A DNA stretch of 64,000 bases from Clostridium_S neuense (lineage in GTDB: Bacteria; Bacillota; Clostridia; Clostridiales; Clostridiaceae), in NCBI RefSeq assembly GCF_045310695.1, contig NZ_JBJIAA010000003.1:1-64000 (forward strand), in the 5' to 3' direction. The translations under genes were made by a program, and so were the position numbers. Each line of letters opens with the position of its first letter. Position 1 is the first letter of the stretch. Shown piece after piece: positions 26,979-35,503 of this stretch. The notes below the pieces were generated by a model, which worked only from the letters and a program-made list of their open reading frames with translations, searched no databases and had not been told where the DNA came from.

Positions 26979-27075
26979 AGTTACGTAAACGATTAAGTAA
27001 AACTGAATTAAATTTACTATAAAATATGATTAAAATGCTTAAATAAGTTTACGTAAACGGTATTAGCGTAAACTT
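26979..27075 (+). promoter_or_regulatory. Cluster of LacI-type operators before the ABC importer
   Basis: Three CG-centred sites: AGTTACGTAAACGATT at 26979-26994, GTTTACGTAAACGG at 27047-27060 (GTTTACGTAAAC is a perfect 12-base palindrome) and TTAGCGTAAACTT at 27063-27075. A TATAAT-like box at about 27076 lies next to the last. Two well-spaced sites would suit looping by a tetrameric or dimeric LacI-type repressor. Confidence 0.65.
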
Positions 27076-27110
27076 ATAATATATAATTATAATTCTTGGG
27101 GGGATTTTTT

Positions 27111-28355
27111 ATGAATAAAAAAATTAAAACTTTTTTAGTAACTGCTTTAACATTAACACTTAGTTGCTCCTTGTTAGCTGGTTGTGGTAGTAGTTCATCA
27201 GGAAGCGATAGTAAAGTAAAACTAGAGTTGTTTTCAAATAAACCTGAAAATAAAAATATACTTCAAAGCATGATTAAGGAATTTGAAAATAAAAATCCCA
27301 ATATTACAATTACCCTTACTGATCCACCTAAAGCTGGTACCGTTTTGAAAACAAGGCTTACTAAAAATGATATGCCAGATGTATTAAGTATAGGTGGAGA
27401 TTCTACTTATAGTGATCTTGTAAAAGCTAATGCCTTAGAAGATTTAAGTAATGAAAGTTTTAGTAAGGAAGTACAAAAGCCATATATTAATATGCTTAAT
27501 CAACTTGTAAGTAATAAAGACACTAAATTATATGGAGTACCATATGCTACAAATGCTGATGGCGTAATATATAATAAAGATATATTTAATAAATTAAACT
27601 TACAGATCCCTAAGACTTGGGATGAATTTATGACTGTAATTAAAAAAATTGAAGCTTCTGGACAATTACCTTTTTACTTTACACTTAAAGATTCATGGAC
27701 AGGAATGTGCTTCTGGAATATTTTTGCAAGTGACTTACAGCCTGATAACTTTCTTCAAAACAGAAAAGCCAATAAAACTACTTTTGCAGCTACACATGGT
27801 GAAGTAGTTAATAAAATGCTTGAATTAACAAAGCATGGTGAAAAAGGTATATTGGGTGTAAGTTATGATGATGGAAATGCAGCTTTTGCACAGGGAAAGG
27901 CAGCAATGTATCTTCAGGGGAACTGGGCAATAAATGAAATAAAAAAATCTAATTCTAGTATAAATCTTGGAATGTTCCCATTACCAGCTTCAAATGATAT
28001 TAGTAAAAATAAGATAATTTCAGGTATAGATGTATTATTTGCAGTATCTAATAAATCAAAACATGTACCTGAAGCTAAGAAATTTATAAAATTTATGCTT
28101 GAAAAAGAAAATGCACAAAAATATATAAAAGACCAATTTGCTTTTTCTGCTGTAAATGATGTTGTGCAAGGAGATGAAAGTGTTAAGGGTGTTCAGGAAT
28201 ACTTTAAAAATGGACAAATAGGAGCATATCCAGATCACTATTATCCAGTTGGACTAGATGCTGCAACTGTAGTACAAAGTTTATTTAATAATAATGATAA
28301 AACAAAATTCTTAAAAGACCTTGATACTGAATATGATAAAGCTAATAATCAATAA
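27111..28355 (+). CDS. Sugar ABC transporter substrate-binding lipoprotein
   Basis: 414 residues from ATG 27111 (GGGGGGA upstream). Lipoprotein signal with lipobox LLAGC (Cys25) followed by a Ser/Gly spacer. The body has family-1 sugar-binding features (GTVLKTRLTKNDMPDVLSI, IPKTWDEF, AAMYLQGNWAI, GIDVLFAVSNKSKHVPEAKK) as in MalE/MsmE-type proteins. It binds sugar outside the membrane and hands it to the two permeases downstream. No ATPase gene is in the cluster; a shared MsmK-type ATPase elsewhere would be needed. Context suggests alpha-1,6 or alpha-1,4 gluco-oligosaccharides as cargo. Confidence 0.9.
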   Translation: MNKKIKTFLVTALTLTLSCSLLAGCGSSSSGSDSKVKLELFSNKPENKNILQSMIKEFENKNPNITITLTDPPKAGTVLKTRLTKNDMPDVLSIGGDSTYSDLVKANALEDLSNESFSKEVQKPYINMLNQLVSNKDTKLYGVPYATNADGVIYNKDIFNKLNLQIPKTWDEFMTVIKKIEASGQLPFYFTLKDSWTGMCFWNIFASDLQPDNFLQNRKANKTTFAATHGEVVNKMLELTKHGEKGILGVSYDDGNAAFAQGKAAMYLQGNWAINEIKKSNSSINLGMFPLPASNDISKNKIISGIDVLFAVSNKSKHVPEAKKFIKFMLEKENAQKYIKDQFAFSAVNDVVQGDESVKGVQEYFKNGQIGAYPDHYYPVGLDAATVVQSLFNNNDKTKFLKDLDTEYDKANNQ

Positions 28356-28467
28356 AATAGTACAAGGTAACATAAAAGTTATTTGAGCAGCAGCTTATTA
28401 CTCTTACAGAGTAGGATAAAGATGCTTTAGGATATTGTTGTTTTGCGTTAGATGAAATCAAGTTATA

Positions 28468-28528
28468 TTTTTTCCGTTACCTGTTAAAATGTTTACTTAA
28501 AAGCTTTTAATAGCGTTAACGGAAAAAA
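28468..28528 (+). promoter_or_regulatory. Nested hairpin between substrate-binding protein and permease genes
   Basis: TTTTTTCCGTTAC (28468-28480) pairs with GTTAACGGAAAAAA (28515-28528), with ACTTAAAAGCTTTTAA inside. Such hairpins between binding-protein and permease genes commonly lower expression of the permeases by partial termination or mRNA processing. The 28356-28560 gap holds nothing else except GTAATTGTGCATTG, a short repeat seen elsewhere. Confidence 0.5.
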
Positions 28529-28587
28529 TTAACTGTAATTGTGCATTGATTGTAGCTTAAATGAAAAATAAAAGTGGGGTGAGAGTT

Positions 28588-29463
28588 TTGAAAATGAAAG
28601 TAAAAAGAATGGGTACATTTTATCTAATGATAATACCAGCATTTTTGTTGTTTTTTATTTTCCACACAATGGCACTAATTAAAGGTATTTTTTATAGTTT
28701 TACAAATTGGCAGGGCTATGGTACATGGAATTTCATAGGATTAAAAAATTATATAGGGTTATTTAAGGATAATAACATATTTAATGCATATGGATTTACC
28801 TTTAAATTTGCAATTGTAACAACAATTATTGTTAATGTACTAAGCCTGGCAATAGCAATGGGATTAAATTAGAAAATAAGATTTAAAAGTACATTAAGAT
28901 CATTGTATTTTTTGCCCAATATACTTGGAGTTTTAATAGTTGGTTTTATATTTAATTTTATTTTTGCTCATATTTTACCAGGTGCTGGACAGAGCCTTCA
29001 TATAGCTTCATTAAGTCAAAATATATTAGGAAGCGAAAAACTTGCATGGCTTGGTATTGTATTTGTAACAGCATGGCAGTCGATAGCTTTTAATACAATA
29101 ATATATATTGCTGGGCTTCAGACTGTTGATGATGATATATATGAGGCATGTGAAATAGATGGTGCAAATGCATGGCAAAAGTTTAAGGGAATAACTTTTC
29201 CATTAATAGCACCATTTTTTACAATAAATATGGTTCTTTGTATGAAAAATTTCCTTATGGTATTTGACCAGATTATGGCAATGACAGGAGGGGGACCAGG
29301 AAGAGCAACTCAGTCAATTTCAGTTCTTATATATACAAGAGGATTTCAAAATGGAGAATTTGCATATCAGTCTGCTAATGCTGTAATATATTTCTTTGTT
29401 ATTGTAGCTATATCCTTATTTCAACTTAGAATCCTTGAAAAGAGGGAGGCGAAGATACAATGA
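28588..29463 (+). pseudogene. Sugar ABC permease (MalF/MsmF type) with in-frame TAG stop
   Basis: The frame encodes a normal 290-residue inner-membrane permease, but TAG at 28870-28872 splits it after residue about 94 (...AMGLN, stop, KIRFKSTLRSLYFLPNIL...). Both sides stay in the same frame and the family continues without gap, so a single-base change of a sense codon (AAG would need one change) is the simplest cause. The second half keeps the EAA loop (YEACEIDGANAWQKFKGITF) that contacts the ATPase. The start is probably TTG 28588 (GGGGTGAG upstream) or ATG 28594. The next permease overlaps by ATGA. No good ribosome binding site precedes the second part, so a functional split protein is unlikely. 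Confidence 0.85.
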
Positions 29464-30287
29464 AAAGAAACAAAACAAATTGGCCTTTAACGATATTGCT
29501 TATAGTAATTGCAGTAGTGACTATAATATTTCCATTATATATCACCATTGTAATAGCCTTAAAGGTTCCAAAGGATATGGTGCCATCAGCTATATCTTTT
29601 CCTAAAGCATTGCATTTTGAGAATTTTCCAAAGGCTATAAGGATGACAAATTTCTTTACTGCTTTAAAAAATAGTTCATTAATAACAATATTTACGCTTA
29701 TATTTACCATTATTACTAATTCATTTGTAGCCTATGCTATAGCAAGAAATAGAGATAAAAAAGTATTTAACCTATTATATTATTATTTTGTTAGTGCAAT
29801 GTTTGTGCCATTTCCTATAATAATGCTTCCACTTGTTAAGCAGGTAAGTCAATTTCATATGGATAATATAGCGGGAATTATATTTTTATATGTTGTATTT
29901 GGTCTGCCGTTTAATGTATTTTTGTATGTGGCATATATAAAGTCCATACCGATGTCTCTTGAAGAAGCAGCAATAATAGATGGAGCAACAACCTGGCAAG
30001 TATTTTTTAGAATAGTATTTCCTATGTTAACGCCAATAAATGCTACAGTTGCAATTACAACCTGCCTTTGGACTTGGAATGATTTTATGTTGCCATTGGT
30101 TATTTTAACAAAACCTGAATTGCAAACTTTGCCGTTAGTTCAGTATGTATTTCAGTCTCAATTTAGTACAAATTATAATTTAGCATTTGCATCATATATT
30201 CTTGCATTGTTACCGTTAGTTGTAATATATGCATTTGCGCAAAAATGGATTATATCAGGAGTTACTAAGGGGGCAATAAAACAATAG
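29460..30287 (+). CDS. Sugar ABC transporter permease (MalG/MsmG type)
   Basis: 275 residues, six membrane segments, with the cytoplasmic EAA motif EEAAIIDGATTWQVFFRIVF at about 165-184. The start ATG overlaps the stop of the upstream permease frame as ATGA, with GGGAGG upstream. It should pair with the MalF-like subunit, which is interrupted here, so the importer may be silent in this strain. 14 bases separate it from the GH13 gene, with which it forms one operon. Confidence 0.92.
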   Translation: MKRNKTNWPLTILLIVIAVVTIIFPLYITIVIALKVPKDMVPSAISFPKALHFENFPKAIRMTNFFTALKNSSLITIFTLIFTIITNSFVAYAIARNRDKKVFNLLYYYFVSAMFVPFPIIMLPLVKQVSQFHMDNIAGIIFLYVVFGLPFNVFLYVAYIKSIPMSLEEAAIIDGATTWQVFFRIVFPMLTPINATVAITTCLWTWNDFMLPLVILTKPELQTLPLVQYVFQSQFSTNYNLAFASYILALLPLVVIYAFAQKWIISGVTKGAIKQ

Positions 30288-30301
30288 AAGGAGTTGATAT
30301 A

Positions 30302-31978
30302 ATGAGTAAAAAGTGGTGGAAAGAAAGTGTAATTTACCAAATTTACCCAAGAAGCTTTAAAGATAGTAATGGTGATGGAATTGGAGATATAAAAGGTGTG
30401 ATTCAAGGACTTGATTATTTAAAAAGGTTAGGAATTAACATAATATGGTTATCACCAGTTTATGAATCACCTAATGATGATAATGGATATGACATAAGTA
30501 ATTACAGAGCTATAATGAAGGAATTTGGTACCATGGAGGATTTTGATCTTCTTTTAAAAGAGGCACATAAAAGAGATATAAAAATAGTAATGGACTTGGT
30601 AGTAAATCATACGTCTGATGAACATCAATGGTTTAAGGAAAGCAGAAAATCAAAAGATAATAAGTATAGGGATTATTATATTTGGAGAAATGGTAAAAAC
30701 GGACAGCCACCTAATGACTGGATTTCATTTTTTAGTGGTTCAGCCTGGGAATATGATAAGACAACAGAAATGTACTATCTGCACTTATTTTCTAAAAAAC
30801 AAGCTGATTTGAATTGGGAAAATGCTGAAGTGAGAAAAGAAGTTTTTGATATGATGAAATGGTGGCTTGATAAGGGAATAGACGGTTTTAGAATGGATGT
30901 TATAAGTCTAATAGCAAAGGATATAGATATTGATGATGAAAAAGATTCCAAAGTAGTTATGCCCAATATCCCTAATATAAATAATGAAAGAGTGCATAAA
31001 TTTTTGCAGGAAATGAATAGGGAGGTTTTAAGCAAATACGACATTATGACAGTTGGAGAAACACCAGGAGTAGATCCACAAGAAGCCCTGAATTTCGTTG
31101 GAAATGATAGAAACGAACTTAACATGATATTTCAATTTGAGCATGTAGGAATAGGGGATGGACCAGATGGAAAATGGGGGAAAAGTGAATTTAATTTAAA
31201 AGAATTTAAAGATATAATGTCAAAATGGCAGGATGTACTTGAAAATGGTGGATGGAACAGCTTGTACCTAAGTAATCATGATCAACCAAGATCAGTTTCA
31301 AGATTTGGCAATGACACAGAATATAGAGAAGAATCAGCTAAGATGTTAGCTACATGCATTCACATGATGAAAGGGACACCTTATGTTTACCAAGGCGAAG
31401 AACTTGGAATGACGAATGTTAAGTTTGACAGCTTAGACGATTATAGAGACATAGAAACCATTAATGCATATAAGGAATATGTTGAAAGTGGCAAGAAAAC
31501 TAAAGAAGAAATGATGGAGGCAATTTATAAAAGAGGTAGGGATAATGCTAGAACTCCATTTCAATGGGATGATTCTGAAAATGCAGGATTTACTGAAGGA
31601 ACACCGTGGATAAGGGTTAACCCAAATTATAAGACCATAAATGCTAAGTCACAATTAGATGATGAAAACTCTGTGTTCAATTATTACAGAAAACTTATAG
31701 AATTGAGAAAAAAATATGAAATTATAGCTTATGGAAAATATAAACTTATTCTTGATGATGATAAAAACATATATGCGTATTTAAGAAAATTGAATAATGA
31801 AACACTGCTTGTAATGTGTAATTTCAGTGATAAGAATTCAAAATTTACTTTGCCTGAGGATATAAAATACAATAAAAAGGAGGTGCTTATTTCAAATTAT
31901 AATGTTAATTGTGATGAAATTGAGAAGATTGATTTAAAACCGTATGAAGCTAGAGTATATTTGCTTATAGATAGATAA
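30302..31978 (+). CDS. Oligo-1,6-glucosidase / alpha-glucosidase, GH13 subfamily 31
   Basis: 558-residue cytoplasmic alpha-amylase-fold enzyme with no signal peptide. Conserved regions: DLVVNHTSDEH, GFRMDVIS with nucleophile Asp199, VGETPG with acid/base Glu253, NHDQPR with Asp327. The residue after the nucleophile is Val200; in this subfamily Val there goes with alpha-1,6 (isomaltose-type) specificity while Ala goes with alpha-1,4. The usual QPDLNW is KKQADLNWEN. N-terminal WWKESVIYQIYPRSF is typical. Last gene of the SBP-permease operon; predicted to release glucose from imported isomalto-oligosaccharides. Confidence 0.92.
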   Translation: MSKKWWKESVIYQIYPRSFKDSNGDGIGDIKGVIQGLDYLKRLGINIIWLSPVYESPNDDNGYDISNYRAIMKEFGTMEDFDLLLKEAHKRDIKIVMDLVVNHTSDEHQWFKESRKSKDNKYRDYYIWRNGKNGQPPNDWISFFSGSAWEYDKTTEMYYLHLFSKKQADLNWENAEVRKEVFDMMKWWLDKGIDGFRMDVISLIAKDIDIDDEKDSKVVMPNIPNINNERVHKFLQEMNREVLSKYDIMTVGETPGVDPQEALNFVGNDRNELNMIFQFEHVGIGDGPDGKWGKSEFNLKEFKDIMSKWQDVLENGGWNSLYLSNHDQPRSVSRFGNDTEYREESAKMLATCIHMMKGTPYVYQGEELGMTNVKFDSLDDYRDIETINAYKEYVESGKKTKEEMMEAIYKRGRDNARTPFQWDDSENAGFTEGTPWIRVNPNYKTINAKSQLDDENSVFNYYRKLIELRKKYEIIAYGKYKLILDDDKNIYAYLRKLNNETLLVMCNFSDKNSKFTLPEDIKYNKKEVLISNYNVNCDEIEKIDLKPYEARVYLLIDR

Positions 31979-32030
31979 GTTGAAAGGTCAAAATTGCAAG
32001 TTACAAGTTTGTCCTATTAAACCGGAAGTT

Positions 32031-32390
32031 GTGAAGTAACAATGCTTCGTTGCATACACATACGTGGGGCTTGGGATGTAATCCCATTATCCTTCTAGAA
32101 TAAGATAAAAGTACTTTTAATAATAAATCCTATAAATCTAAGTGGTATTTTAAGCGAGTGCTTGCCTAAGGTATAGAAGGATAATGGGCAAAGCCCAAAC
32201 CCCGTGTATGTTTACTCGCCATCGCTCAGACAGATTGAAATATCTAAGCATTTTACAATTTTTGAACCAAGATTTATTAGAATCTTTTTAAATCGTTCCT
32301 TCAGCATTGTTATTTCACTCCCACGGTATAATACAAGGGAAAAATTTCTCCGTACCTACTGAATTTTGGTGTAAATCTTTATAATCCATC
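32031..32390. repeat. Family 1 repeat, copy C, long form
   Basis: Opens with GTGAAGTAACAATGCTTCG and contains the inner pair GGGATGTAATCCCATTATCC / AAGGATAATGGGCAAAGCCC (about 32071-32090 and 32178-32197), the AATCCTATAAATCTAAG / AAGATTTATTAGAATC pair, and the closing CAGCATTGTTATTTCAC at about 32302-32318. Bases 32031-32210 match 38680-38859 with only four differences and no gaps. It starts 53 bases after the GH13 stop. Confidence 0.85.
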
Positions 32391-32494
32391 ATTTAAAGAA
32401 TTTATAATTGCTTTTTATTGTAAAATCTCGTCAGCGGTGTATTTTTCGTAGAGAATCGGAGAAAAATATTCCTTGCTTTTTCGGGCTAAGTGAA

Positions 32495-32601
32495 GTGATG
32501 TTGACTTGGGATGGTTTAAATAAAGCTTTATAAATCTTAGAATTTTAGGATTTATCGTCTTAGATTTATTAGCTTTATTTAATATCCCAAATCAATATCA
32601 C
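32495..32601. repeat. Long hairpin with about 40-base arms
   Basis: GTGATGTTGACTTGGGATGG followed by TTAAATAAAGCTTTATAAATC pairs with the later AGATTTATTAGCTTTATTTA and ATCCCAAATCAATATCAC. Part of the left arm recurs at about 38885-38935 (GTAATGTTGATTTGGGATGG). It is likely another module of the family-1 repeat. The remaining sequence to 32712 is AT-rich with only the GH66 ribosome binding site recognised. Confidence 0.7.
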
Positions 32602-32715
32602 CTCGCTAAATTCCAGTTTATCTATATTAATGCCTTAAAAATTAATCGCTGAAAAATCAAAATAGATTTTCATAATTAAGAAGATTTATTTATGAAAAAT
32701 AGTGAGGTGTAAGTG

Positions 32716-35316
32716 ATGTTAAAAAGTAAAATATTTAAAATGACTATTTTTTTACTTTGCATTGTATTTATTGGCGTTTACACAAAAACAGATACTAAAG
32801 CTGAAGGAACTGCTAAAATTGTTAACAGGGTTTACATGGATAAGTCTAGGTATAATCCTGGGGATTCGGCCTCTATTTCAATAGATGTATCTAATACAAT
32901 GGGCAGCGATTGGAGCGGAAAATTAAATATAGATATAATGAGTAATGAAAGCATTGTATATTCAACAAGTAAGACTATTGCACTAGGTAATGGAGCATCA
33001 AATACAATTACTTTGAATTGGAATGTGCCAAAGGATGATTATAAGGGATATATGGTTAAAGTGTATACTGGAAGCAATGATTTTAAAACATCGGCAATAG
33101 ACGTATCAAGCAGTTGGACTAAGTTCCCAAGGTATGGTTATATACCTGACTTTGACAATACTATATCTAAGGATGATGTGAATAAGCAAATAAATTCTTT
33201 AACACAAGATTATTATATAAATTCCTATCAATTCTATGATTGGATGTGGAGACATGAAAATCCAATAAAAAAATCAGATGGTGTAAATGTTGATGCAAGC
33301 TGGCAGGATGCATTTAATAGAAACATTACTTGGAGTACTATCCAAAATTATATAAATGCAGTTCATAGTAAAAATTCTACAGCAATGGCATATATGATGG
33401 CTTATGCAGCTAGAGAAAATTATTCAAGCTATGGGGTAAGCCCGGCTTGGGGTATATATAAATATAATAACAATACATTAGGTCAGATAAATGATCCTTT
33501 TGTTACAGGAACCTCTATATGGTTTTTTCAGCCATCTAATACAAACTGGCAAAATTATATCACTAATGCATATAAGGATTGTATAAATACTGGTGGTTTT
33601 GATGGAATCCAAATGGACCAGATAGGAGAAATGGACAATGTATATGATAGTAATGGAAATAAATATGATCTTCAGAACTCATTTTCTAGCCTAGTAAATG
33701 CAGCAAAGAGTAAACTAAAAAGCAACAATCCTAGTAAAAGTTATGTTGATTTTAATTTGGTTAATGGCTCAGTAGGAGGATGGGCAGTTGATGATGTAAC
33801 TGATAATGCAAATGGAGATATTAATTTTAGCGAATTATGGGATAAAGCAAGTAATTATAACGATATTAAAAACTATGTTCAAAGATTAAGAAGTAATAAA
33901 AAAGGAACAGTTCTAGCAGCATATATGAATTACTATGAAAACTTAGGAAAAAGGTATGAGGCAGAAGATGCAAGTTTTTCAGGTCCAGATGTAGCAAATA
34001 ATCATCCGGGTTATAGTGGAACAGGATTTTTAGAGAACTTTGCAAAGGTTGGAGATAATGTTACTTTTAATATAAGTGTAGACAATGATATGACTTATGC
34101 TCTGGATTTTCAATATTCTTCTGATGCAGATAAAGCAACTAGAACTGTTTACGTAGATGGAAATAAAATTGGACAAGTAAATTGTCAACCTCAAGGCGGA
34201 TGGGATAAATACGCATTTGATGCATCTATAAGCACATATTTAGCTAAAGGAAATCACACAGTTAAAATATCATATGATAGTGAAGATTCGGGGGCAATTA
34301 ATTTAGATTGCTTAACCTTAGGCGAATTTGATGAAAATTCTGTAAGGTTGGCAGATGCAGCAATTCAAGCAAGTGGTGCTTCACATATTGAAATGGGAGC
34401 AGGATTAGATGGTGCTATGATGCTTCCAAGTGAATATTATCCAAATAAAAGTAAAGTTATGAGTCCGACTTTAAGGGAAGCAATGAAACAAAACAATAAA
34501 TTTATAACAGCATATGAAAATTTACTTTTTGATACAGATATAACTTACGGTGATGGAGGAAATCAATATATAAGTATAAATAATGAAGCTGTATCAGGTG
34601 ACGGAACTAGCGGCACAATATGGCATATGACAAGAATGAAAAATGATTATGATATTTTGCACTTAATTAATTTATCCAGCAAAACTAACAGCAAATGGAG
34701 AGATAGCACTAGTACTCCAAAGCTAAAAACTAATTTGAATGTTAAATATTACCTATCAGATACTGCCAATATTTCAGGCGTATATGTAGCTTCACCAGAC
34801 AGCAATGAAGGACTTAGCCAGCAATTAAACTATACAGAAGGAACAGATAATGTTGGACATTATATTTCATTTACAGTACCAAGTCTTCAATATTGGGATA
34901 TGATTTATATAAAGAGAAATATTTCTACACCAAGTAATAACACATATGAAGCTGAAGGTGCTATAAAAACAAATGTAACCACTAATACAAATCATGTTGG
35001 CTATACAGGTAGTGGATTCGTAGATGGTTTCGTAAATCCAGGAAGTGAAGTTACTTTTCAAGCTAATATCCCTCAGGATGGAAACTATTCGTTGAATTTT
35101 AAATATGCAAATTGTACAGGAGGAAATGCAACAAGACATGTGTATATAGATGGATCGTATGCAGGTACTATAAATATGGCAAATTTGAAAGATTGGGATA
35201 CTTGGGGGACTTCATCAGTAACGGCTAAATTATCATCAGGTATTCATACTATTTGTATTTGTTATGACTCATCTGATAAAAATGCTATAAATTTAGATAA
35301 TTTATCAATTAATTAA
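32716..35316 (+). CDS. GH66 cycloisomaltooligosaccharide glucanotransferase / dextranase
   Basis: 866-residue secreted enzyme (signal peptide 1-29, ending TDTKA). GH66 enzymes cut alpha-1,6-glucan (dextran); members with an internal CBM35 make cyclic isomalto-oligosaccharides. Order: N-terminal Ig-like domain (about 35-135), GH66 barrel with nucleophile Asp301 (GIQMDQIG) and acid/base Glu373 (NFSELWD), an inserted CBM35 (about 414-537, starts YEAEDASF), the barrel-associated C region (about 540-735), and a terminal CBM35 (about 743-866). The Asp-Glu distance of 72 equals that in the Bacillus circulans enzyme (Asp270/Glu342, from memory). Start ATG 32716 follows GAGGTG; GTG 32713 precedes it. 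Family-1 repeats flank it and its neighbour. Confidence 0.88.
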   Translation: MLKSKIFKMTIFLLCIVFIGVYTKTDTKAEGTAKIVNRVYMDKSRYNPGDSASISIDVSNTMGSDWSGKLNIDIMSNESIVYSTSKTIALGNGASNTITLNWNVPKDDYKGYMVKVYTGSNDFKTSAIDVSSSWTKFPRYGYIPDFDNTISKDDVNKQINSLTQDYYINSYQFYDWMWRHENPIKKSDGVNVDASWQDAFNRNITWSTIQNYINAVHSKNSTAMAYMMAYAARENYSSYGVSPAWGIYKYNNNTLGQINDPFVTGTSIWFFQPSNTNWQNYITNAYKDCINTGGFDGIQMDQIGEMDNVYDSNGNKYDLQNSFSSLVNAAKSKLKSNNPSKSYVDFNLVNGSVGGWAVDDVTDNANGDINFSELWDKASNYNDIKNYVQRLRSNKKGTVLAAYMNYYENLGKRYEAEDASFSGPDVANNHPGYSGTGFLENFAKVGDNVTFNISVDNDMTYALDFQYSSDADKATRTVYVDGNKIGQVNCQPQGGWDKYAFDASISTYLAKGNHTVKISYDSEDSGAINLDCLTLGEFDENSVRLADAAIQASGASHIEMGAGLDGAMMLPSEYYPNKSKVMSPTLREAMKQNNKFITAYENLLFDTDITYGDGGNQYISINNEAVSGDGTSGTIWHMTRMKNDYDILHLINLSSKTNSKWRDSTSTPKLKTNLNVKYYLSDTANISGVYVASPDSNEGLSQQLNYTEGTDNVGHYISFTVPSLQYWDMIYIKRNISTPSNNTYEAEGAIKTNVTTNTNHVGYTGSGFVDGFVNPGSEVTFQANIPQDGNYSLNFKYANCTGGNATRHVYIDGSYAGTINMANLKDWDTWGTSSVTAKLSSGIHTICICYDSSDKNAINLDNLSIN

Positions 35317-35503
35317 GTTTTATTAAATGTAAAGCACCTTGAAATTCATTTGTATAAAAATTTGTCCTCTTGGCATTTGAATATACATGAATTTCAATAG
35401 CTGGACCACTCTAGTTGTGATTTAGATACTAATATAGTGTTGTTAGAATAGCTCTATACAATGCTATATTATTATAAATATTAATCATTGGGGAGGAAAA
35501 TAT

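Noticed and set aside
27047..27075. CcpA cre site before the sugar-binding protein gene
   Set aside because: The sites are GTTTACGTAAAC-type and lack the fixed TG...CA ends of cre; a LacI-family local repressor fits better.
28903..29463. Independent gene starting at TTG 28903
   Set aside because: No ribosome binding site, and the frame continues the upstream permease across a single TAG.
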